From NCBI RefSeq assembly GCF_006716765.1, contig NZ_VFPO01000001.1, positions 3,658,001-3,722,000 on the forward strand: DNA of 64,000 nucleotides, read 5' to 3'. Shown here one piece after another: positions 1 through 12,100 of the stretch (its first letter is position 1; every line of letters starts with the position of its first letter). This DNA comes from Actinomadura hallensis (lineage in GTDB: Bacteria > Actinomycetota > Actinomycetes > Streptosporangiales > Streptosporangiaceae). The notes under the pieces are model-generated. The model ran no database searches, had not been told where the DNA came from, and saw only the letters and a list, made by a program, of their open reading frames with translations. Position numbers and translations under genes: made by a program.

Positions 1-110
1 CGCCAGCCGGCCGGGACGTCCGCGAACGACGGCCACAGCGAGTGCTGGCCCTCGTCGTTGACCAGGACGAGGTAGCGGCCCTCCGGGTCCTCGAACGGGT
101 TGGTGCTCAT
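1..110 (-). CDS. MbtH-like protein, N-terminal part (cut by window edge)
   Basis: The reverse strand reads [20 protein letters not shown] followed by [16 protein letters not shown], the typical start of MbtH-like proteins, including the NPFED opening and the first conserved Trp of the SLWP motif. MbtH-like proteins are about 70 residues long and bind NRPS adenylation domains, helping them fold and work. The ATG shares its A with the TGA of the NRPS gene (TGATG), so the two are translationally coupled and this protein almost certainly serves that NRPS. The remaining half of the gene lies outside the window. Confidence 0.93.
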   Translation of the reverse strand, partial: MSTNPFEDPEGRYLVLVNDEGQHSLWPSFADVPAGW

Positions 111-3100
111 CAGGCGTTCCTCCTCAGGGTGCTCAAGATGTCGAGCAGCTCGCCGGCCAGCCGCCCGGCCGTGGCGCGGTCGAACAGCTCCGCGTCGTAC
201 ACCAGCACGCAGTCCACGGGCCCCTGCCCGCGCGGTTCGTAGAAGCCGACCGTGAGCTCGGCGGGGAGCGCCCCGGTCGGGACGAGATCGAACGCCGCGC
301 CGAGTCCCGGGATCTCCGCCAGCCCGGCCTGCTCGTGGTGGACCAGCATCACCTGCGGCGCGGGAAGCCCGAGCGCGGAGACGACCCGGTCGAAGGGGAC
401 GTCCTGCCGGTCGAACGCCGCCAGGTCCGTCTCCCGCACCCGGCGGAGCAGCTCGTCCGCGCCGGGTTCGCCGGCGGTGCTCGTGCGCAGCAGGACGGTG
501 CCGGAGAAGCAGCCGACCAGGTCGGCGAGCCGGTCGTCGGCGCGTCCCGCGACCCGGGCGGCGATCGGGATCTCGGCGCCCGCCCCGTTCCGGGTGAGCA
601 GGGTCGCCAGCGCGGCCTGGAGCACCATGAACATGCTCGTCCCGGTGCGCGCCGCCAGCGCGTCGATCGCGCGGTGCAGGCCGGCGTCGATCCGGAACTC
701 CAGGTGCTCGCCGACGCCGCGGTGCCCCGGGGACGGCGGCCGGTCGTACGGCAGCGGGATCCGGGCGGGGAGGCCGCGCAGGGCCTCGCGCCAGTACTCC
801 AGCTGCCGCTCGCCGGTCTCCTCGGCCACCCGGTGCGCCCACAGCGCGTAGTCGGTGTAGGAGACGGGCAGGGGCCGCCACTCCGGTCCCCGTCCGTTCC
901 GCCGCGCCGCGTAGGCGGCGGCGAAGTCGCGGCTCAGCGGCACCGCGGACCAGTCGTCCACGCCGATGGGGTGCACGGTCAGCAGGAACGCCTGCGCGCC
1001 GCCGGGACCGGTGAGCAACCGGGCCCGCAGCGGCGGGCGCGCCTCCAGGTCCGCGGGTTCGCGGGCCAGGTCCCGGATCGCGGCGTCCAGATCGGCGACC
1101 CGGACGTGCTCCAGCACCGGCTCGGCGGGTTCCGGCCGCCCGCCGGGGAAGCGGGTGCGCAGCGGCTCGTGCCGCGCGGCGACGTCGGCGAGCGCGGCGG
1201 CCAGGGCGGCGCCGTCCAGGCCGCCGGAGCGCGGGCCGCCCGGGCGCAGCGCGAACGCCGCGCCGTAGGCCCGGCCCGTGCCCTGCCGGTAGCGGGTCCA
1301 GTGCCATTCCTGGGGCGGGGCGAGCGGCACCGCCTCCGGGCGCACGGAGGCGGGCGTCAGCCGCGGCCCGTCCGCGGTCGCGCCGCCCGCGTCGAGCCGT
1401 TCGGCCAGCGCCGCGACCGTGGGGGCGTCGAACACGTCGCGCAGGGCGAGCCCGGCGTCCATCTCCGCGCGGACGCGGCCCAGCAGCCGCATCGCCGACA
1501 TGGAATGGCCGCCCAGCGCGAAGAAGTCGTCGTGCACGCCGACCTCCGGCAGGCCGAGGACTTCGGCGAACAGCGCGGCCAGCTCCCGCTGGCGCGGCGT
1601 GGCGGGCGGCGCGGAGCCCGTCATCGACGCCCAGTCGGGGGCGGGCAGCGCGCGGCGGTCGAGCTTGCCGTTGGGCGTGAGCGGCAGCGGCCCGTCGAGC
1701 ACCACGACCGCGGAGGGGACCATGTGGTCCGGCAGCAGCGTCGCGACGTGGGCCCGCACCTCGGCGGGGTCGGGCGGCGCGTCCCCCGCCTCGGGGACCG
1801 CGTAGCCGACCAGCCTGGTGTCGCCGCCGGCGCGGTCGGCGACGACGGCCGCCTGCCGGACGGCGGGGTGCCGCGTCATGGCCCCCGCGACCTCGCCGGG
1901 CTCGACGCGGAATCCGCGGACCTTCACCTGGTCGTCGACGCGGCCGAGGAAGTCGAGGTCGCCGCCGGGACGCCAGCGGGCGCGGTCGCCCGTCCGGTAC
2001 ATGCGGGCGCCGGGCGGGCCGAACGGGCACGCGACGAACCGCCCGGCGGTCAGGCCCGGGCGGCCGAGGTAGCCGCGGGCCAGCCCGCGGCCCGCGACGT
2101 ACAGCTCGCCGGGGACGCCGGGCGGGACCGGCCGCAGCCGCTCGTCCAGCACGTACACGCGGGTGTTGGGGTCGGGGGCGCCGATGGGGACCGCGCCCGT
2201 CCAGCCCTCCTCCGCGGGCCACAGGGTCGAGTTCACCGTCGCCTCGGTCAGCCCGTAGGCGGCCAGCAGCCGCAGCCGCCCCGCCCAGCGCGCGATCACG
2301 TCCGGCGGGACGGTCTCGGTGCCGACCAGCACGGTCGCGCCGTCAGGCGGTGCGCAGCCGGCGGGCAGCGCGGCGACGAGCGACGGCGGCAGGATCGCGT
2401 GGGTGATCCCCTGCTCGTTCATGAAGCCGGTCAGCTCGGGGCCCGGGACCCGCGCCTCGTCCGGGACGAGGACGAGCCGCCCGCCGTGGCACAGCGCCAT
2501 CGTCAGCTCGAAGATCGTGACGTCGAAGCCGACGGACGCGAACTGCAGCACGCGGCTGTCCGGCGTGAGCCCCATCCGGTCGACGGCCGTGGCGACGAGG
2601 CTGGCGACGCCCTCGTGCGGGACGACGACGCCCTTGGGCCGTCCCGTCGACCCGGACGTGTAGATCACGTACGCGGCCTGGTCGAGCGCGACGGGCGGGA
2701 ACGCCCCGCCCGGCTCGGCCCGGGCGAGCAGCGCGGCGGCCTCCGGGCCGTCCAGCACGACCGGCCGGACGCCGTCGACCCCGGGCACCTTGCCGGCGAC
2801 CTGCTCGGTCAGGACGACGGCGGCGGCGCCCGCGTCCCGCAGCATGTAGGCGAGCCGGTCGGCGGGGTGCGCCAGGTCGAGGGGCAGGAACGCCGCGCCC
2901 AGCTTCCCGGCGGCGATCATCGCCGCGACCGTCTCCGCCGACCGCGGGACCGCGACGCCGACGACGCTCTCCGGGCCCACGCCGTAGTGGGCGAGCAGCC
3001 GGGCCATGCGGTCGGACAGCGCGTCCAGCTCGGCGTAGGTGAGGGTGCGGGCGCCGTCCACGACGGCGACGGCCCCGGGCCGTTCGGCCGCGCGCCGCCG

Positions 3101-6100
3101 GAACATCTCCGGGATCGTCTCCTCGGGCACCTCGCGGTCGGTGCGGTTGAAGCCGGTGACGACGCGCTCCCGTTCCTCGCGGCTCACCACGTCGATGTCG
3201 CCGACGCGCAGCTCCGGGTCGGCGGCGACGGCCGCGACCAGGCGGGACAGCCGCTCGCCCAGCCTCGCGACCGTCGGGCGGTCGAAGATGTCGGAGCGGT
3301 ACTCCAGCACGCACGTGACGCCGCCGGTGCCGGGATCCTCGGCGAAGCCGAACACCAGGTCGAACTTCGCGGTGCGGGCCTCGACCGGCTCGGCCCGCAC
3401 GTCGAGCCCCGGGAGCGACGGGCCCGTCCCGCCCCCCGGGAGGGAGCGCGTGCGGTACCCGACCATGACCTGGAACAGCGGGTTGCGGTCGGGCGACCGG
3501 ACCGGGTTCAGCTCCTCGACCACGGCCTCGAACGGCACGTCCTGGTGCGAGAAGGCCGCGAGGTCGGTCTCCCGGACGCGGGCGAGCAGCTCCGCGAACG
3601 TGGGGTCGCCGGACACGTCGGTGCGCAGCACCAGCGTGTTCACGAAGAAGCCGACCAGGTCGTTCAGCGCCTCGTCGGTGCGGCCGGAGACGGGCGCGCC
3701 GAGCGGCAGGTCGTCCCCCGCTCCGAGACGGTGCAGCAGCGCGGCGACCGCGGCGTGGCACACCATGAACATGCTGGCGCCGCTGCGCCGGGCGAGGGCG
3801 CGCAGCTCGGCGCAGGCGGCGGGGTCCAGCTCGACGGCCAGCTCGCCGCCCGCCGTCGTCGGCCGCGCGGGGTGCGGCCGGTCGGCGGGCAGTTCCAGGC
3901 GCTCCGGCGCCCCGTCGAGCGTCCTCCGCCAGAAGGCGAGCTGCCGGGCGGCCAGGCTGCCGGGATCGGAGCGGTCGCCGAGCAGGCGCCGGTGCCAGAG
4001 CGTGTAGTCCACGTACTGCACCGGCAGCGGCTCCCAGCCGGGGCGCCTCCCGGCGGCGCGGGCGGCGTAGGCGGTGGACAGGTCGCGCAGGAACGGCCCG
4101 TCCGACCACTCGTCGGTGGCGATGTGGTGCAGGACCAGCGCCACCACGTGCTCGTCCTCGGCCAGCCGGACGACGGTCGCGCGCAGCGGCGGCTCGGCGG
4201 CCAGGTCGAACGGGCGTCCCAGCGCCCCGGCGAGGACGGCGCCGAGCCGGTCCTCGTCCGCGTCGGCCACGCGGACCTCGGGGCGGACGCTCCCGGCCGG
4301 GAGCACCCGCTGGAACGGGCGTCCGTCCCGCTCGCCGACGACCGTGCGCAGCGGCTCGTGCCGGTCCGCGAGGTCGGCCAGCGCGGCGCGGAACGCGGAC
4401 AGGTCGAACGCGCCGCGCAGCCGCATCGCCAGCGGGTAGTTGTACGCGGCGGACGGCGTCAGCTGCTCGATCATCCAGAGCCGCCGCTGGGCGGACGACA
4501 GCGGCGGTTCGGCGGGCCGGTCCGCGGCCGGCGTCGGGGCGGGGCGGGCCCCCGCGCCCGCGGCGGCGCGTCCGGCCAGCTCGGCGACCGTGGGCGCCTC
4601 GAACAGGTCGCGGATCGCCAGCTCGGCCCCGAGCGCCGCGCGGGCCCGGCCGATCAGCCGGGTGGCCAGCAGCGAGTGGCCGCCGAGGTCGAAGAAGCCG
4701 TCGTCGATGCCGACCTCCTCGACGCCGAGCAGCTCCGCGAACAGCCCGCACAGGGTCTCCTCGGCGGGCGTGCGCGGCGGGCGGCTCCGCGCGCCGGCGG
4801 TGACGGCGGGGGCGGGCAGGGCCCGGACGTCGAGCTTGCCGTTCACGGTCAGCGGCAGCCGCTCCACCGGCACGAGCGCCGCCGGGACCATGTAGTCCGG
4901 CAGCCGCTCCCTCAGGTGGGCGCGGAGCGCGGCCACGAGGTCGTCCGCGCCGGCCGCGTCCGGGGACCGCGGGACGACGTAGCCGGCCAGGCGCTTCACG
5001 CCGCCGGGGCCGGACGCGTCGGCGACCACGGCGGCCTGCGCGACCGCCGGGTGCTCCTCCAGCGCCGCGCCGATCTCCGCGGGCTCCACCCGGTAGCCGC
5101 GGATCTTGACCTGGTCGTCGGTGCGGCCCAGGAAGTCGAGGTTCCCGTCGGGGCGGCGCCGCACCAGGTCGCCCGTGCGGTACATCCGGCCGCCGGGCGG
5201 GCCGAACGGGTCGGCCGCGAACCGCTCCGCGGTGAGGGCGGCGCGGCGGTGGTAGCCGCGGGCCAGGCCGGCGCCCGCGATGTACAGCTCGCCGGGCGCC
5301 CCGTCCGGCACCGGGTGCAGCGTCCCGTCGAGGACGTAGGCGCGGGTGTTCCAGATGGGCCGGCCCACGGTCGGGGTGTCGCTGTCGCGGGTGCCGCCGC
5401 CGAGCGTGTTGATCGTGTACTCGGTGGGGCCGTACAGGTTGTAGCCGGTCGTTCCCTCGGTGTCGCGGAGCCGGGACCACACCGTCTCGGTGACCGCCTC
5501 GCCGCCGAGCAGCACCAGCGGCGGGCGGTGCCCGTCCAGCAGGCCCTCCTCGATGAGGTGGTGCGCGTACGTCGGGGTGACGTTGACGACGTCCACGCGG
5601 TGGCGGTCGCAGTACGCGACCAGGGCCTCGGCGTCGCGGCGCAGCTCCTCGTCGCAGACGTGCACCTCGTGGCCCTCGACCAGCCACAGGAGCTCCTCCC
5701 ACGACATGTCGAAGGCGAACGAGACCGTGTGCGCGATGCGCAGCCGCCGCCCGCCCGCGGCCGCGACCGCCGGGCCGAAGATCGCCTCCCGGTGGTTGAG
5801 CTGCATGTTCGTCAGCCCCAGGTACGGGGTGACGACGCCCTTCGGGCGGCCGGTGGAGCCGGAGGTGTAGATGACGTACGCCGGGTGCGCCAGCCGGCCC
5901 GGGCGGCCGGGCTCGAAGCCGGGCGTCTCCCCGGGGGTGATCGGCCCGCCGGGGAGCGCGGCGAGCTCGGCGGCGACGTCCGGGGCGTCCAGCGCGACGC
6001 GGCCGGGCGCGTCCGGCGGCACGGACGCGGCGGCGGCCTCCGTCGTCAGGACGCAGGCGGGCTCGGCGTCGGCGAGCATGTCCGCCAGCCGGGCGGCCGG

Positions 6101-9100
6101 GTGGTCCAGCTCCAGCGGCAGGTACGCCGCGCCGGTCCGCAGGACCGCGAACAGGGCGGCGACCATGTCGGCCGAGCGCGGCAGCGCCAGCGCGACGACC
6201 CGCTCGGGGGCGGCCCCGCGGGCCAGGAGCAGGCGGGCGATGCGGTTGACGCGCTCGTCCAGCTCGGCGTAGGTGAGGGTCTCGTCCTTGGCGACGACGG
6301 CGGTCGCGCCGGGGGTGCGCGCCGCCTGCGCGGCGAGCATCTCCGAGACCGTCTCGTCGGGCAGCGGGCGGCGGGTGGAGTCCCACTCGGCGGCCAGGGC
6401 CCGCCGCTCCCCCGGCTCCAGCGGGTCGAGCGCGCCCGTGCGCGGCGCCGCGCCGCCGTCCCGCGCGCCGTCCTCGAGGCCGCCGACGAGGCGCTCGACC
6501 ATGGTCGTGAAGCGCCGCAGGAGCGCCTCGGCGAGCGGGCGCGCGATGACGTCGGGACGGTGGTCCAGCTTCATCCGCACCGGGGTCCCGGGCGTCACGA
6601 CGAACGTGATCGGGTAGTGGGTGGCGTCGATCCCCTCCGCCTCCGTGATGCCGTGCCGCTCCTGCAGCTCGGCCATGTCGTCCTCGTCGCCGAGGTTCTG
6701 CAGGACGTAGAGGGTGTCGAAGAGCCGGGAGTGCCCCGAGGCCTGCTGGATGTCGCCCAGCCCGAGGTAGTCGTGCGGCATGAGCGCGACCCGCTCGGCC
6801 TGGACGCGCCTGAGCAGGTCGGGGACGGGCTCGCGCGGATCCAGCGCGACGCGGACGGGGACGGTGTTGAGGAACATCCCGATGATGCCCTCCACCTGCG
6901 GCACGTCGCCCGGCCGCCCCGCGACCGCGGTGCCGAACACGACGTCCCGGCGGCCGGTGGCGCCGGACAGCGCCATCGCCCACGCCGCGCTGAACACCGT
7001 GTTGAGCGTCAGGCCGTGGCGGCGCACCGCCGCGTGGAGCCGCTCGGTGAGCGGCACCGGCAGCTCGGCGCGGCAGCGGTCCGGCAGCACCGGTTCCAGC
7101 GTCCGGTCCACCGGCCCGACCAGGGTGGGCTCGTCCAGGCCCGCCAGCGCGTCCCGCCACGCCGCCTTCGCCCTCTCGGCGTCCTGCGTGCCGAGCCAGG
7201 CGAGGTAGTCGCGGTACGAGCCGGGCGGCGGCAGGTCCCCGGCGTCGCCGCCGCGCTGGTAGAGCGCGATCAGCTGCTCGAAGAACAGCCAGGCCGACCA
7301 CCCGTCCCACAGGATCAGGTGGTGGGTGACGACGAGCCGGTCGGCGTCGCCGAGGCGGATCAGCAGCAGCCGGAACAGCGGCGGCGCGGACAGGTCGAAC
7401 CGCCGCCCGCGGTCGGCCGCCAGGATCCGCTCGACCTCCGCCTCCCGCCGGTCGGGATCGAGCCCGGAGAGGTCGATCACCTCCAGCCGCGGCCGCGGGT
7501 CCGCGCCGATGAACTGGACGGGCCGCGGCAGCCCGTCGCCGGTGAACCCGGCGCGCAGCGCGGTGTGCCGGGCGAGGACCGCCGCGCACGCGTCGCGCAG
7601 CCGGCCGGCGTCCACGCGTTCGGTGAAGTCGAAGGCGACCTGCGCGATGTAGACGTCGAGCGCCCCGGTGTCGTAGCTGGAGTGGAAGTAGAGGCCCTCC
7701 TGGAGCGGCGACAGCGGCCAGACCTCCTCGACCGGGACCGGCGCGACCCGCGCCACCTGCTCCAGCTCCGCGGCGGTGAGCGGGAGGAGAGCGTCCGGGC
7801 GATCGCCGGAGCCACCGTCCGGGCCGCCTCCGGGGGCGGTCCCGCCGGCGATCTCCCCGGCCGCGGCGGCCAGGGCGGCGGGGGTGGGGTGCTCGAACAC
7901 GTCCTGCGGGCCGACGGCGAGCCCGGCGCGGTGCGCCCGGCCGGACACCACGATCGACAGGATGCTGTCGCCGCCCAGCGCGAAGAAGTCGTCGTCGGGG
8001 CCGACCTCGCCGGTCTCCAGCACGTCGGCGAAGATCTCGCAGAACAGCCGCTCGCGGCCGGTGCGCGGTGCGCGCGCCCGCGCCCGGCCGGAGTCCGGCG
8101 CGGGCAGCGCGGCCCGGTCGACCTTGCCGCCCGGGGTGCGCGGCAGCTCGCCGAGCACGACGACGTCGGACGGGATCATCGCCTCCGGCAGCGCGGCCGC
8201 CAGGGACTCCCGCAGCGCGCCGGCGTCCACGCGGGCGTCCTGTTCGGGCACCACGTAGGCGGCCAGCCGCGCGCCGCCCGGCCCGTCGTGCCGGTCGACG
8301 ACGGCGGCGTGCCGCACGCCGGGCAGGGCCGCGATGCGCGTCTCGACCTCGCCCAGCTCGATCCGGTTGCCCCGGATCTTGACCTGCCGGTCGGCCCGCC
8401 CCAGGTACGTGAGGTGCCCGCCGCCGGGCGCGTCGTCCCCGGTTCCGCGGGCGCGGCGCACCAGGTCGCCCGTGCGGTACATGCGGTCGCCGGGTGCGCC
8501 GAACGGGTCGGCGACGAACCGCTCCGCGGTGAGCCCCGCCCGCCGGTGGTAGCCCTGGGCGACCTGGACGCCGCCGACGTAGAGTTCGCCCGCCGCGCCG
8601 GGCGGCACGGGACGCAGCGCCGCGTCGAGGACGTACAGGCGGGTGCCCCCCACCGGCCCGCCGATGGGGACCGCCTCCCCGTCCGCGCCGCCGTCGTACT
8701 CCCGGTACGCGACCTGGACGGTCGTCTCGGTCGGCCCGTACACGTTGTACAGCGGCACGCCGGTCAGCTCGCTCCACCGCGCGGCGAACTCGCCGGTCAG
8801 CGCCTCGCCGCCGCTGAACACGCGGCGCAGCCCGCGCAGGGCCGCCAGGTCGCCCGCGTCCTCGGCGGCCCGGAGGAACGCCGCCAGCATCGACGGCACC
8901 ATCGCCATCGCGGTGACGCCGTGCTCGCGGATGAGGTCCGCGAGGTGGGCGGTGTCGCGCTGCGCGCCCGGCCGGGCCGGCACGATCCCGGCCCCGGCGC
9001 ACAGCGGCCAGAACAGCTCCAGCAGCGACGCGTCGAAACCGGCCGACAGGTGGTGCAGCACCCGGTCGCCGGGGGCGAGCGGGAAGCGCTCGGTGAGCCA

Positions 9101-12100
9101 GGTCATCTGGCTGACGACGGCGCGGTGCGGGACGAGGACGCCCTTGGGCCGCCCCGTCGAACCGGAGGTGTAGAGCAGGTAGGCCGGGTGCTCCGGCCCG
9201 GCCGCCTCCGCCACCGGGCCGTCGGAGAGTCCGTCGTCCGGGTCGTCGGGTTCGCCGAGCAGGACGTGCGACACGCCGTCCGCGCGCGGGAGGCGCCCGG
9301 CGGCCTCCCACGTGGTCACGACGGTGCGGGCGGAGGAGTCGGCCAGCAGGTACGCCAGCCGGTCCGCCGGAAGCTCGACGTCGAGGGGCAGGTAGGCGGC
9401 GCCCGCCTTCAGCGTGCCGAGCAGGGCCGCGACCAGCTCCGCGGAGCGGGGGACGGCGACCGCGACGACGTCGCCGGGCCGCGTGCCGCGCGCCCGCAGG
9501 CGGCGCGCGAGGACGCCCGCCCGCCGCTCCAGCTCGGCGTAGGTGAGGGTCTCGCCCGGGCCGTCGCCGACGACGGCCACGGCGTCCGGCCCGCGGGCGG
9601 CCCGCGCGGTGATCATCGCGTGCAGCGTGGGCGCGGCCGGCCGCACGGGCTCCCCGGCGAGCGCGGCGCCGGCGCGTTCGGCGGCGGACGGCGGCTCCAG
9701 CGCCGCGACGGGCCGCTCCGGGTCGGCGGCGAGCGTCTCCAGCACCGCCTCCAGGCGTGCGGCGATCCGCTCCGCCGCGGCCGCGCCGAGCGCGGCGGCG
9801 TCGTGGTCGATCCGCAGCGCCAGCCTGCGCCCGGGCAGGACGATCAGCGCGAGCGGGTACTGCTCGACGTTGGTGAAGTCGACCCCGGTGATCTCGACGG
9901 TGCCCGACGGGTCGCGCAGGTCCCGCTCCTCGGGATAGTTCTCCAGGACGACGAGGGTGTCGAACAGCTCGCCCGCCCCGGCGAGCCGCTGGATCCGGGC
10001 GAGGCCGAGGTGCTGGTGGTCGAGCAGCGCCGACTGCTCGTCCTGCAGCCGGGCGAGCGCGGCGGTGAGCGGCTCGCCCGGCCGCCACCGCATCCGCACC
10101 GGCAGCGTGTTGACGAACATGCCGACCATCGACTCGATGCCCGGGACGTCGGCGTACCGGCCGGAGACGGCGGTGCCGAACACGACGTCCGCGCGGCCCG
10201 TCATGCGCCCGAGCAGCAGCCCCCAGGCGCCCTGGACGAGGGTGCCGAGCGTGAGGCCGTGGCGCCGGGCGCGGGCGGCGAGCGCGGCGGTGGTCTCCTC
10301 GCCCAGCTCGAACCGGACGTCGGCGCGCCGCCGCGGGCCGGCGTCCCGCCCGGCGGGCGGGGGCGGCAGGGTGTCGGCGAGGCGGGTCGGCCCGTCGAGG
10401 TCGTCGAGCGCGGCGCGCCAGGCGGCCAGGGCCGCGTCGCGGTCGCGTCCCGCCAGCCAGGCCAGGTAGTCGCGGTAGGGGGTGGGCGGGGCAGGGCGCG
10501 CCACCGCGCCGGAGGCGCGCACCGCGCCGGGGTGCTCGTAGAACTCGAGCAGCTCGCGGAGCATGACCTGCACCGACCAGCCGTCGGCCACGATGTGGTG
10601 GAACATCAGCACCAGGGCGTGGTGCTCGCCGTCGTGCCGCACGAGCGTGCAGCGCAGCAGCGGCGGCCGTTCCAGGTCGAAGCCCCGGGCGTTCTCCTCC
10701 GCCGCGATCCGCGCGGCGCGCTCCTCGCGTTCGGCCGCGCCGAGGCCGCCGAGATCGACCTCGCGCCACGGCACCGCGACGGGCCCGTCCGGGACGACCT
10801 GCACGATCCGGCCGTCGTCCAGCCGGACGAACCCGGCCCGCAGCGGGGCGTGGCGGTCGAGCACGGCCTGCGCCGCCCGGCGCAGCGCCGCCGCGTCCAG
10901 CGGCCCGCGCAGGTCGATGACGTGCTGGACGACGTAGACGTTCCCGTCCGGCTCGTCGACGAGCGTGTGGAAGAGGAAGCCCTCCTGGAGCGGCGTGAGC
11001 GGCAGCACCTCGCCGATCCCGCCGACCAGCCCGGTGATCCGCCGGGCGTCGTCCTCCGTGAGCCGGACCAGGGGTTCCGCGCCCTCCCCGGAAGACGGGC
11101 GGGGCTCCCCCGCCGTGGACGCCGCTGCGGACGGCGACGCGGACGACGCCGTGGACGACACCGCGGCGAGGGCGGCGGCGGTGCGGTTGCGGAAGACGTC
11201 GCCGGCGGAGAGCTCCAGCCCGGCCGCGCGCGCCCGGATGAGCACCTGGACCGCCAGGATGCTGTCGCCGCCGAGCTCGATGAAGTCGTCGTCGGGGCCG
11301 ACGTCCGGCAGGCCGAGGACCTCGGCGTACACGCCGCACAGCAGCTCCTCGCGCGCCCGGAGCCCCTCGTCGGACGGGCGGGCGGACGCGCGGTCGCGGA
11401 GCGCGGGCGCCGGGCGGCGCGCCGAGGCCGGCGCGGCGTAGTCCGGCACGGGCAGCGCCTTGCGGTCGATCTTCCCGCTGGGCAGCACGGGCAGCTCGGC
11501 CAGCGGCACGAACGCGGCGGGCACCATGTGGGCGGGAAGCCGCTCCCGCAGGTGGGCGCGCAGCGCGTGCGTCAGGGCCCCGACGTCGCGGAACCCGGAG
11601 GGCGTGTTGGCGTACGCGGACGGAGCGTCCAGCCGATCCCCGTCCGGACGGTAGATCTCGCCGGGGTCGACGCCGGGGGCGGCGAAGACCGCGTCGAAGG
11701 CGCCGTCCTGCGCGCCGCCCGACCACGTGGCCGCCACCGTGTAGCCGTGCACTTCGCCCAGCCGCCGGAACGTCTCGGGATCGGCCGCGTCCCCGGGAGG
11801 CTCGCCGGGCCACAGCGTCCGCAGGGCCTCCAGGTCGGGCGTCAGGCGGGCGTTGGGCACGCCGGTGACCCGCAGCAGCTCCGGGCGCTCGGCCAGCCGG
11901 TCCGCCAGATCGGCGACGCCGCCGACATCGGCGCCCCAGCGCAGCTCCCGCGCCCGGGGCGCGTCCTTGGGCCGGGGCCGGGTGTGGAGGACCACGTCGT
12001 AGCGGTGCCTGCTCAGCTCGTTGTGGTGGCGGGCCCGCTTGAGGCGCAGGTCCACCGCGCGGATCCCGTCGATGTCGCCCGCCAGGGCGGGGAAGAAGTC

